Made by a program: the position numbers and the translations under genes. Shown here piece by piece: positions 9,801 to 26,489 of a DNA stretch of 64,000 nt. Each line of letters begins with the position of its first letter. Position 1 is the first letter of the stretch. This stretch comes from Castor canadensis (Eukaryota; Chordata; Mammalia; Rodentia; Castoridae), in contig NC_133401.1 of assembly GCF_047511655.1 (NCBI RefSeq), positions 16,614,501 to 16,678,500 of the forward strand, written 5' to 3'. Below the pieces are notes generated by a model, which was not told the DNA's origin, did no database searches, and saw only the letters and a program-made list of their open reading frames with translations.

Positions 9801-12110
9801 GTCTTAAAAACAAAAGACAAACACAAGGACTGGAGGTGTGGATCAGTGGCAGAGCACCTGGCTAGCAAGTGAGGCCACAGCACCACAGTAACAATGGTCT
9901 GTGTGCCAGATGCCGGGCTAGGCACGTTACACATATTAAGTCACAGAATCTCTGTGACCACCATATTACCACCACTGTACAGACAAGAAAAAGTCAGATT
10001 GGGACATGAACCCAGGCAGGCTGGCTCCCAGGTGCATCATGCCTCTGAGCAGTGCACAGCACAGCTGGCAGGCAAGGAGAGAGCCCCAACTCTGATTTTA
10101 AGATTCTCCCCTCCCCCAGGCTTCCAAAAACCCCTTTCCTTCAGGTTCCTCAGACTGGAGATAGGGCTGCTTCTCCAGTCCTGGAGCCATGGCCTCCATG
10201 ACCCAGGTGCTCACCTGTCAAAGGCCTTCACTCGGCCCAGGAGTTTCTTGTTGTTGCGGCAGTTGATGAGTACCTGGGTGTTGTTCTTGACCGACTGTGT
10301 GAGCACAGAGAGTGGACCTGTGTTAAATTCCTCTTCCTCTCGCTTCTGCAGCTCCTCTGGGGTCATCTCACTCTTGGGCTTGTTGAGGAGGCTCCTGAAT
10401 AAGCAAGTAGGATCCCATAGGTGAGAGGGGCTTAGGCTAGGAGTGTGGGTGATCATGGCCTTGCTCCCAAACACCCACCCTCTGCTCAGCCTTCTCTTGG
10501 CATCACTTGGATGTCCAGTAGACATTTCCAACTTTGCCTGCCCCAGGGTGACCTCCAGATCACCGGAGCACTCCAACCCATTCTACACAGTATTTCCCAG
10601 CTCTGTCGATGGCAACTCCATCCTTCCAGTTCTTTGGAAAAACTCTGATGTCCACTGGGTTTTTGTCTTTCTCTCACATCCTACATCAAACCTATCACCA
10701 CTCCTATCTGCCTCTCAAATATATCCAGAATCCAGACACTTTCTTCCATGGCCTAAACCCCTATCATCTCTCTCCTGGAGTCTTTTTTTGAGATCAGATC
10801 TTGCCATGTAGCATAGACTGGCCTCTAACCTGTGACACTCCTCATTGCTGTGATTACAGGTATGTGTCACTATGTCCAGCCTTCTTGAAGTTTTATTGGT
10901 CTTCTGCCTCCAACTCATGTTCCCTGGCATTCTGTTCTCCACAGAGCAGTTCTAGGGTTTGCACTGAAACCTAAACCCAGAGAGTAGGCATGTAGCTCAG
11001 TGGTAAAGTGCTTGCCTAGCATGTGGGAGACCTTGGGGGGGGGGGTAGGGAAGAGGTAAAATCTAAACCATATGCTAATCTTCAAAATCCTCCCAAAGAG
11101 CCAGGCATGGAGGGCTTGCCTGCAATCCCAAAATTTGAGAGGCTGAGGCAACAGGACTGCAGGTTCCAGGCCAGCCTGGGCTACATAGTGAGACCCTTTT
11201 CAAAAAAAAAACCTCCCATCTAAGTTTAAAACGATAACTCAAAATTTTTGCTATGCCCTGCATCTGTCCTCTCTGTTACTTTTCCAAGGCCACAGTGACC
11301 TCCTGGGTGGTCTTTGACTATAGAAAACAAACTTTCATCTTAAGGCCACTAGTTTGCTGCTCCCTCCACCTGGCACTCCTAGGTATCTGTGTGGTTCTCT
11401 CTCTCCCTTTCTTCAGGTCCTTGCTCAAACGCTGTCTTCTCAAGTGTCCTGTGCTAGTTACGAAGATACTGTCATTTCCAATTTTTTAAAACCTATTCAA
11501 CTCTTCATTCCTAACCCAGATCACCCAACACACCATATACTCGTTTATTACTGTGTCCATGGCCTACCTACCTCTCTTCCCCTCTTAAGACCTAGCAGGA
11601 ATTTTTTTTTCTTGGGGACACAGATTACTGATGTATCCCACGTGCCCAAAAGCACATATGAATATGAGTATTCAATGTAATTATTTGGTGAATTTATAAA
11701 CACGCAAAATCATTGCAGTCATTACCGTTCAAGTCGGGAATTAGGTCTCAAAGTCACCCGTCTGCAACTGGTATTATCCTGGTAAGTTCGTTACATTAAA
11801 TCCTTATTGCTAATAGCCCGCACTTCCCGCTCCCGGAATCTTTATCCACCATTCAAAATGAATGTTGAAAATTCATTTCAATATCAACAAGACTAAGTGT
11901 ACGGGAGAGCACCAAGCCGTATGTGATAAAGCTGTCCCCTGTCCCCTCTCATGGTGAAAGGCCCCATGCCCGTTCTCAAACTCATCAGGAGAAAAGAACG
12001 CCACTTTCCCCCTCAGATCTCTGCCTCCTCTCACCCCCTTACACCGTTAACTGGCCAAATTTCCACCCTCAACCTCACTCCCGCTGAAAAAGCCCAGCCC
12101 GGCCTCACAT
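6688..12110 (-). CDS. SNRPD2: SNRPD2, small nuclear ribonucleoprotein Sm D2
   Basis: Sm D2 is one of the seven core Sm proteins that form the ring around the Sm site of U1, U2, U4 and U5 snRNAs. It pairs with SmD1, is assembled in the cytoplasm by the SMN complex, and acts in the nucleus. The CDS joins three minus-strand exons: two bases (12110-12109), 10394-10215 and 6862-6688, giving 118 aa, the standard length. Sm1 ([16 protein letters not shown], about residues 47-66) keeps the conserved Gly, Asp and Asn; Sm2 is [14 protein letters not shown] near the C-terminus; a Lys-rich GKGKKKSKP loop lies between them. The AUG is split AT|G across intron 1 and is preceded by an ideal GCCACC. QPCTL starts 764 bp away on the other strand. 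No damage is seen. Confidence 0.97.
7015..7150 (-). repeat. MIR, antisense, in SNRPD2 intron 2
   Basis: 'tgcctcagtttcctcctcta', 'aaaatggaaacaatcagggt', then 'gagggctgctgcaagattaa', typical of reversed MIR. Confidence 0.8.
7715..8225. mobile_element. SINE cluster in SNRPD2 intron 2
   Basis: ID-like sense at about 7728-7805 ('gggtgtagctccatgacaga'), antisense composite half at 7870-8035, and ID-like sense at 8128-8222. Confidence 0.75.
8465..8565 (+). mobile_element. B1-like SINE
   Basis: 'cacctataataccagccctt' and 'ggaggctgaggcaggagg' with a C-run in the tail. Confidence 0.75.
8663..8690 (+). repeat. (GTGAA)n microsatellite
   Basis: Five to six tandem copies of GTGAA. Confidence 0.9.
8820..8945 (+). 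repeat. MIR, sense
   Basis: 'atttatcaggcattaaagtc', 'tccatttttcagatgaggaa', 'actgaggcccagaaagg'. Confidence 0.85.
9185..9320 (+). repeat. L2 LINE 3' end fragment
   Basis: 'caagctccctgaacacaggg', 'acccagtttgttttagtcac', 'aaaacagtacctg' matches the L2 tail pattern of start-stop dates, usage and 'cagtgcctgg'. Confidence 0.65.
9445..9895 (+). mobile_element. SINE cluster: composite, B1 fragment, ID-like
   Basis: Composite B1-ID at about 9450-9690, B1 remnant at 9738-9815 and ID-like at 9822-9890. Confidence 0.8.
9895..10050 (+). repeat. MIR, sense, next to SNRPD2 exon 2
   Basis: 'gtgtgccagatgccgggcta', 'ggcacgttacacatattaag', 'tgggacatgaacccaggcag'. Confidence 0.85.
10215..10394 (-). CDS. SNRPD2: SNRPD2 exon 2
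   Basis: 180 bp. Acceptor AG at 10396-10395 and donor GTGAGC from 10214 down. Its first base is the G of the start codon; it then encodes [16 protein letters not shown] through AFD and two bases of the Arg codon. Confidence 0.97.
10780..11215. mobile_element. SINEs in SNRPD2 intron 1
   Basis: Antisense B1 at 10783-10882, sense ID-like 10981-11050 with a G-run, and sense B1 11100-11215. Confidence 0.8.
11270..11690 (+). repeat. L2 LINE fragment
   Basis: Order of motifs is L2-like: 'ccctccacctggcactccta', 'tcaggtccttgctcaaacgc', then the 3' tail with 'gtattcaatgtaattatttg'. Confidence 0.65.
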
Positions 12111-12190
12111 GGTGGCAGCTGCGATAGCAGGTCACTCCCGTCTCCTCCGCGTTGCTTCTACCTCTGAGGAGCGAGAGAGAGAGGGCGGGA
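12109..12190 (-). other. SNRPD2: SNRPD2 exon 1: 5' UTR plus the first two bases of the AUG
   Basis: Minus-strand sequence reads ...GCAGCTGCCACCAT|GTGAGGCC. The exon ends with A and T of the start codon at 12110 and 12109 and a near-ideal donor follows. The 5' end is my estimate from the nearby ETS sites; no start site can be read. Confidence 0.8.
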
Positions 12191-12873
12191 CTTCCGCTTC
12201 CTGCAACTCACTTCCGATGGCGCCTGCACAAACCCGACCGTCGAGTGGGGGCGTGGCCTGTTGCCATAACGATCCCCGCCTGCTGTGCAATGATGAGCTA
12301 AAAGCCTCGAGTGGTGTGGTTCGAGGCTGCTCAGCACCATACCGGGCAGATATTCACGACAATGAAGAGGAAAAAAGGGGAGTCCTACTCAAATTATTTG
12401 GTTGTAGAACAATATAAGTTAAAAGAAGGGAACGACACACCATTTCCAAATACCCGCCAGCCCTGCCTTCAGGGGGGCGCGGCCTCGGCAAAGCCAATCC
12501 GCTCTTCGCTTCAGCGATGGGCCCGCCCCTTCTCCTTCATGAGTGGTTTCTGGACATGTCTATTAATCTTTCCTACCAATCCCGCGCTTCTATCCAGGAA
12601 GGGCGTGGATCTGAGCGCGGGAGATCCAATGTTTTCCACGTTCAGCTGCTGCTCATTGGCTTTCTCTCTTCGGCGGAGGCGGACCCTATTCTTTTCGCGC
12701 TCCCATTTGGGTTTGTGCAACTCTCAGGGGAACCAACCCCAAAACCCCAGGGAAGCAGGGAGGCGTGTTCTCAGGATGCGAGTTCCCATTGGTTTCAGTG
12801 CTCGCTGGGGGTGGAACTTGGCTGGGCCTAAACTCTCTCCGCGGTCCCCCAGCGGTTTCGGGGCAACGCTGCC

Positions 12874-12874
<1 letters not shown>
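12110..12874. promoter_or_regulatory. Head-to-head SNRPD2/QPCTL promoter region
   Basis: The two start codons face away from each other, 764 bp apart, in a GC-rich, CpG-containing stretch with no SINE. Three CTTCC ETS cores (12191, 12197, 12211) lie on the SNRPD2 side. Five CCAAT/ATTGG boxes (12494, 12576, 12626, 12655, 12788) lie across the middle and the QPCTL side, with GC boxes such as 'gcccgcccc'. There is no TATA box near either start. This is consistent with a shared or closely packed pair of housekeeping promoters. Confidence 0.8.
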
Positions 12875-19921
<7,047 letters not shown>

Positions 19922-20209
19922 CCTGTAGGCCAGTGCCCTCGAGGACCTTACTCTGAAGGGGACAGCAGGGGACATGCCAAGAACACCTGGAGCCAGTGCA
20001 GGAAGCACAGCAGGCCCTATCTCAGGTGCGCTGGCTCATCCTTTCCTATACCTTTTAGCCCCTTCATATGCCACGGTTGGTGACTATCTCAAACTGCCCT
20101 CAAGGACACAGAAGGGACCACTGAGGGGTGACAGCTGAAGAATAGAGCTCGGCCCCTGCTCTGAGGTAAACACCTGGTCTAGCCGTTTCCAGGGGCCACA
20201 TGCTGTATT

Positions 20210-20345
20210 TTTAGTCAACCAGCAAGGGTCTGGTACGTGGATCAGCATCACCCCACCCTGCAGTGCGTTCTCCTGCAGAATGGCAGTCTCAGCTCCACAC
20301 ACATCCAGACCTGACTCCCGGGTGGGGCCCACAGCAGAGGGGCTC
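20210..20345. mobile_element. MER5-like DNA transposon fragment
   Basis: 'ggatcagcatcaccccaccc', then 'tccagacctgactcccgggt' and 'ggggcccacagcagagg' resemble the antisense body of the non-autonomous hAT family MER5. Old and degraded. Confidence 0.4.
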
Positions 20346-20447
20346 AGCATTGGGGACAAAGGAGATGGAAGGTCAGGTTCGGCCTGATCCTGTGGGCAAG
20401 TCACCAGTGTTTTAAGGGAATCAGAGGTTAAAGTAGCGGTGTGAAAT

Positions 20448-20453
20448 ATTAAA
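20448..20453 (+). terminator. QPCTL: Candidate QPCTL poly(A) signal (ATTAAA)
   Basis: The common variant signal ATTAAA, about 530 bases past the stop, followed by a TG-containing stretch ('tgcacaatgtgacgtttcc'). No AATAAA was seen nearer. Confidence 0.4.
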
Positions 20454-20669
20454 TATCATTGCACAATGTGACGTTTCCAGAGTAAGGCAGAGAATGGTAC
20501 TCAATGCCTTTCACCACGGAACCCCTTATTGGGAGGCACCTCATAGAACTAGGGGACCTCAGAAGATACTTCGGGAAACACTGGGTTTGGCCTATTTGAG
20601 GCTATTTATGGTAGAAAAGTGTCAGCAGACTTAGGTTCATTGCAAAGTGGTGACATCAAACCATCCCTT

Positions 20670-21390
20670 CCTTTTTGGTGCAGTGCTGGGTGTGGAACCC
20701 AGGGGCCTGGTAAATGCTACTGCTCTGCTAGTGAGCTACATCTCAGCTTTTTTTGTGTGTGTGAAACTGGGGGTTTGAACTCAGTGCTTTATGCTTGGAG
20801 CTCCAGTCCATTTAGCTCTGGTTATCTTGGAGATGAGGTCTGGAACTATTTGCCCAGGCTGGCCTTGAACGGCAGTCCTGATCTCAGTTTCTCAAGTAAT
20901 TAGGATGACAGGACCTGGGTTTTGTTTTTTACATTTAAGTTTTTGCAGTACTGGGGTTTGAACTTATTTTTGAGACAGAATCTCACTGCTACCTTTGCCT
21001 GTGCTGACTTCAAACTTTTTTTTGGCAATACTGGGGTTTGAATTCAAGGCCTCACACTTGCTAGGCAGGCGCTCTACCACTTGAGCCTCTCTGCCAGCCC
21101 TTTTTAAAAATTTTTTTTTTTTTTGTAATTTCAAATTCTTCCTCCTGCCTCTACCTCTAAGTAGCTGCGATTACTTGGCTTCCATCCTTTCCTTTTAGCC
21201 GTGGGTCCACACAGCAGTGTGAGGTGAGAGTTAGTTCCCACGCCCACCTAATCATCAGACTCAGCTGGGGAGCTTATTTTTTGAAACAGGGTCTCACCAT
21301 GTAGCCCAGGCTGGCCTCCAACTCATGAGCCTCCTGCTTAATCCTTGAGTGCTGGGATTACAGGTGTGTACCACCATGCCTGACTCTTAG
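20670..21390 (-). mobile_element. Antisense SINE cluster downstream of QPCTL
   Basis: Composite/ID-like units at about 20670-20925, 20940-21010 and 21020-21180, then a B1 at 21275-21385. Confidence 0.8.
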
Positions 21391-21584
21391 GAGTTTTTTT
21401 AAAAACAAAACAGACTCCCAAGTCCAGCCCCAGACCAACTGAAGCAGGATTCCAGGAAGGGCCTAGGAACACTTGTGGGAATCTTCACCAGCTGAGTTTG
21501 GGACACACAGTCCTTAAAGACACAGCTTGGTGCCTGCATAGTTACTTAGCAGACAACTCAGAAAAAACCCTAGAAGACAGGGAT

Positions 21585-22445
21585 CAGGCTGGAGGTGCAG
21601 CTCAGTGGTAGGGCACCTGCTGTGCAGGTGCAAGGCCCTGGGTTTATCCCAGGATGGAGCATTATTAAATCCTGATGAACACTGGCCTTCTGAGCCAACT
21701 CAAGGCTGCAGAAGACTCCTGGAAACTCCAGGGCTGAACCTCATGATGTCACATGACAGAGGATGATCAGAAGGTCCTCAGTTCAGTTTCTTCCAGTTGC
21801 TGACAATTACTGGGGACCTGTGTACAGGTACCATAGGTTACTCCCCAAAGTCTGAGGTAGCTATCATTTCAGGTCTTATTTTGCAGGTGAGGTAGTGAGA
21901 GAAAATTGTGACCCAGATGTTTGGAGAGCCCAGTCTCACTCACAGCTGTGCTCCCCACCCTTGGAGAATATTTTAATAAAAAAGTAGCCTGTGGCCTTTT
22001 AATGGCTTTAGGCACATTTTTGGCTTGAATCCTGGGTAAGGACTGTTCGGCCCATTTTACAGATGAAGGTGACATTTCCCCAGTTTCCACTCATATTTCA
22101 GACTTGGGCCCACAGCTTCACTGAACCAACCAAAGGACCATCAGTGTATTCATAAGGACACTTGTTGGGGCTGAGGGAGTGGCTCAAGTGGTAGAGTGCC
22201 TGCAAGGCCCTAAGTTCAAATTCCAGTACTACAAAAAATTTTTCCAAAACTCTAAGCTTTTTGAGCACTGACATGATACCACAGGTGGAAAATTCCACAC
22301 CTGACTTCATGGGATGAGTCACAGTTAAAACACAGGTTTTTTTAACCAAAACTACCTGTGGGGGCTGGGGGTGTAGCTCAGTGATAGAGCACTTACCTAG
22401 CATATGCGAGGCCCCAAGTTCAATCCCCAGCACCACGGAAAAAAA
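21585..22445 (+). mobile_element. Three sense ID-like SINEs
   Basis: ID-like at 21585-21650, 22165-22240 and 22360-22445. They are separated by low-copy sequence in which I see no gene. Confidence 0.8.
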
Positions 22446-22559
22446 TTTCAGACAATGTGTACAAGATGAATATGAAACATAAATGAGTTGTTTTTAACTT
22501 AGTCCCATCCCGGAGCTGTCTCACTGTCTAAATGTACGTATTCCAACATTAAAACAAAA

Positions 22560-23465
22560 CAAAACCAGCCAGTCATAGTAGTGCGTGCCTACAATCCCAG
22601 CTCCTCAGGAGGCAGAGGTAGGAGGAGCTGTCTGAGGCCCATCTGGGAAAAAGTTTGAGAACTTATCTGAAAAACAAACTGAAGCAAAAAGGGCCAGAGG
22701 CAGGACATGGCTTAAGTGATAGAACCCCAAATTCAAACCCCAGTATAGTCCAAAACAGAATGAATAAATCTGAATACTTCTGGCCCCAAACCTTTCAGGT
22801 AAGGAATACTCAACTTTTTTTTTTTTGTGGTACTGGGGTTTGAACTCAGGGCCTTTACCTTGACCCACTCCACCAGCCCTATTTTGTGAAGTATATTTTG
22901 AGATAGGGTCACGTGAACTATTTGCCCAGGCTGGCTTTGAACTGCAATCCTCCTGATCTCTGCCTCCTGAGTAGCTAAGATTACAGACATGAGTCACTGG
23001 TGCCTGGTTGTGATGCTTTTTTTTTTTTAAGACAGGGTCTTGCAAACTGTTTTGGGGGGCTGGTTTCGAACTGTGATCCTCCTGATCTCTGCCTCCTGAG
23101 TAGCTAGGATTACAGGTGTGAGCCACTAGTGCCTGGCTGTATTTTTCATTTCTAAACGTTATCTGTGAGCTTTTTCCTTTCCAATCTGCTAAGCAGATTC
23201 CCCTGCTGATATTTCCAAACTCCTCTTAAAATTTTAAACACAGTTAGCTGGGCACCGGTGGCTCATACCTGTAAGCCTAGCTAACTGGGATGAGATCAGG
23301 AGGGTTGTGGTTTGAGGCCAGCCTGGGCAAACAGTTCTCAAGACTCCATCTCCATAATAACCGGAGCCAAATGGACTGGAGGCGTGGCTCAAATGGTAAG
23401 AGCACCAGCTTTGCAAGTGCGAAGCCCTGAGTTCAAACCCCAATCCCACCAAAAAAACAATAAAA
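22560..23465. mobile_element. Four composite SINEs, mixed orientation
   Basis: Sense 22565-22760, antisense 22812-23010, antisense 23017-23145 and sense 23245-23460. Confidence 0.8.
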
Positions 23466-23714
23466 ATTAAGCATGGTTTAAGATCCTATGTTATGATCTG
23501 AAGCCTTTAGTTTTGAGAGGTTGTTTCTGCTGATTCTTGCTCATATTGCTGTATTTCTACACCTGTCTGTTTATTGCTCATTCTGTAAAGAATTATTTGG
23601 GAGATTGTGATGACAGTTACTTCCACTGTTCTTGCCAGACCTCTCAAGTACAGTGGCTCAAACAGGTTTTGTTAACCTGGCTGTAAACCTGTACCATCTG
23701 CAGCCACAAACTCC

Positions 23715-24985
23715 CAGGTCAGAACTGGGGTTTGAACTCAGGGCCTCGCACTTGCTAGGTGAGCCCTCTAGCACTTGAGCCAGACCCCCGTTCCTATTGC
23801 TTTTTTAGTTTGTTTCTCAGATAGTGGCTAATGTGTAGATACCCTGCTGGTGTGTTTTTTAAGACAGGGTCTCCCTAACTTTTGCCTGGGTTGACCACAA
23901 AGACCTCATGATCCTCTTACTTCTGCCTCCCAAGAGCCTGGGATTACAGGCACATACCACCATGCCCAGCCTTCCATTTGGCCTTGTGCGCCCCTCTGCA
24001 TTTCAGACATCTCTCCAGTGTTCTGGATTATTCTTACCTGAACCTGCAGTTCTGTGGGATCTGCACTCCTGTTAGCTCCTCTGAGGTTCTCCATCTCAGG
24101 CAGGCTTGTCTCAAAGTCTGCCAAGTAGGAGCTGGGAGCCAGTGGCTCACACCTGTGATCCTGGCTACTCGGGAGGCAGAGATCAGGAGGATCATGGTTT
24201 GAAGCCAGCCCAGGCAAATAGTTGTAGAGACCCTATCTCGAAAAGACCCATCACGAAAAAGGGCTGGTGGAATGGCTCAAGGTGTAGGCTCTCAGTTCAA
24301 GCCCCAGTACTGAAAAAACAAACAAACAAAAAAAACCCTGCCAAGTAGGGAACTCAAGTTTGTCCATCAGCAAAAGCCCTAAGAGGGAAAGGGGCTCCAG
24401 GGTTCATGTACCTTTCCTGTAAATTTCTGGCTCAGTGGGCCCTTTTTTATTGTATTTTATTGGCTTTCTGATGCATCTTTTGGGAGTTCTAGGACTTGAA
24501 CTCAGGGCCTCACATTTGCTAGGCAGGCGCTGTACCACTGAGCCACTCCTTACTATGGTATCTTATCAGAGACTGCTAGCTTCTTCTCAGTATTGACTTT
24601 TCTCTCTCTTTATACTTAAAATTGAAAAGATGTCTTATCTTCCCCTTATATTTCATAAAATAATTACATATTTTAAAACTTTACAGGGGTTTTTGGGGTT
24701 TTGGGGGTCTTGGAGTTTGAACTCAAGCCTTGGTGTGCCACCACTTGAGCTACACCCCCATCCTACAGATGTTTTTTGTGGGACTGGAATTTGAACTCAG
24801 GGTTTTGCACTTGCAAGCAGGCACTCTACTGCTTGAGTCACACCTCCAGTCCATTTTGCTTTGGTTATTTTGGAGATTAGGGGTGTGTATGGGGGGGGTG
24901 TCTCAAGAACTACTTGTCGTGGCTGACCTTGAATCCTGATCCTCCTGATCTCAGCCTTTCTTAGTAGCTGGCGCCTGGCCAGATC
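23715..24985. mobile_element. SINE cluster between QPCTL and FBXO46
   Basis: Antisense 23720-23970, sense composite 24128-24335, antisense ID-like 24478-24550, and antisense ID/composite at 24690-24985. Confidence 0.8.
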
Positions 24986-24989
24986 TTTA

Positions 24990-25440
24990 GTTCTGGTAGC
25001 TACTCTACCCAGTTAAAAGACTACATTTCCCAATCTCCCTTGCAGCCGTTGTGTATGGCAAAGTTCTGAGCAGTGAGGAGTGTACGAAAGTATGTGTGGC
25101 ACCTTTGGAAGGAAAGGGGCAGGGGTTCCAGCTGTCATCTCAGACCACAAGGCCAAGGGCCACAGCCAAAGCAGGACAGAATGGTGAGCTACAGGGCACC
25201 TGCACTCCTGCTGACCTGAGGGCCACCATACTTGCCCAACCCTAGAATCTTTTTAATGAAGTAAAAATGACCTTCAAATTACTACTATTTTGAGATTCTA
25301 AAATCCAAACCAACACAGGTGAGAAAAGTCCAAGATAAGCCCAGGCTTAGGGACTTGGCCAAGGGTCCTCCTTTCCTTTTCCATCCTACTGTGCCCAGAA
25401 CCATGGCTCTCTTCCCTCCCCAACCTCCTCCCTTAACAAC
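24990..25440. other. Intergenic stretch, probably an old repeat, no gene seen
   Basis: 'gactacatttcccaatctcc...cttgcagccgttgtgtatgg' looks like the start of an old interspersed repeat whose family I cannot name. A 64-codon open stretch at 25051-25245 has no recognisable product. Confidence 0.5.
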
Positions 25441-25478
25441 ACACAGAGCAGTCTGGGTCCAGCCTTATAAATATTGAT

Positions 25479-25484
25479 TTTATA
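25479..25484 (-). terminator. FBXO46: Candidate distal FBXO46 poly(A) signal (variant TATAAA)
   Basis: Minus-strand TATAAA in an AT-rich patch, followed by a GT-rich tract ('ctctgtgtgttgtt'), the usual downstream element. It would give a 3' UTR of about 1.0 kb. Confidence 0.4.
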
Positions 25485-25931
25485 GAAAGGACCAATTCAA
25501 AATTGGTCAGATGACACGTGCTAGAAGCTTCCAGAACCACAATGAAAAAATCAAAACAAAACCAAAAAAACCCCAAACAGGACAAACAAAAATACCCCAG
25601 GCCAACTCCTGAAGGTAGAGGTCACAGTTGACCAAAAGATTCTAAGGAAACATGTGGCTGGGGGTAAAGAGGTCCCCCCAGAGCCTCAACACGTATCCAG
25701 AGTGGGAAGAAAATCCACCTAGGAATCCAGACCCATAGTCCCTGCCTCCGGCCCCCCACTGTCAAAAGCGCAAAGGGCTTCACAGCATTGTTGGGGGAGG
25801 AGTGGGTCGCAACAGCTTAAATTATGAGAAGGCCAGTGTTTCTAGATTTGAAGCTTTGTTTTTTTTTTTCCCTCTTCCCTTACAGGGGAAAGGGAGAGAC
25901 TAGTAGTTTGAGGTTACGGAAAAAACAGATT

Positions 25932-25937
25932 TTTATT
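25932..25937 (-). terminator. FBXO46: Candidate proximal FBXO46 poly(A) signal (AATAAA)
   Basis: Top-strand TTTATT, minus AATAAA, about 550 bases past the FBXO46 stop with a T-rich stretch downstream. Alternative to the distal signal. Confidence 0.4.
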
Positions 25938-26489
25938 TCTTTAATGGGGAAAACATCTAGAAAGGGCTGGCTGCTATGAAAAAGTGCCAAATTTGACTTG
26001 TGATCCCCTCCCAAAGATGGGGGAGCTCTGGTGTGGTGTGGTGAGGTACCAACCTTGGCTGCTGCGGTCTCTTAGGAGCATACAGCTCCTGCAGATAGAG
26101 AACTAGGTGAGGCACGGGAAGAGGGCCAGCCTAGGGAGAAGCCTTGGGTGGTACCAAAGTTAGCTGCCGTCTGTTCCCTGCTGGTGGGTTCCTGGGGTGT
26201 AGAGTGGCAGGGAGTTGTGTTGGGCTGAATGGAGAAGAAATTGAGATGCTGACAATAAAAACAAAAAACACCCTACTTGAGGGTCCATGCCCTGGCTCTT
26301 AAAAGTAGAAAACCAACAGGGGTCAACTAATGTTTTCTTGGGGCACCCCTGAAGCTGGTCTCAGTTCTGGTGGAGGATCCACACTGCCTGGACTGGGGCT
26401 GTGGGCTGGGGGCCCAGTTCCAGCCCCCAGCTCCTGGGGGAGAGGGGAGGGGTGGGCATACTGGACATCCCCCCTCCCCTCTCCAGGCT

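Noticed and set aside
25051-25245. Possible short gene between QPCTL and FBXO46
   Set aside because: Looks like part of an old repeat; no splice sites, promoter or family match.
26254-26259. AATAAA on the plus strand near the FBXO46 end
   Set aside because: Wrong strand for FBXO46 and more than 6 kb beyond QPCTL.
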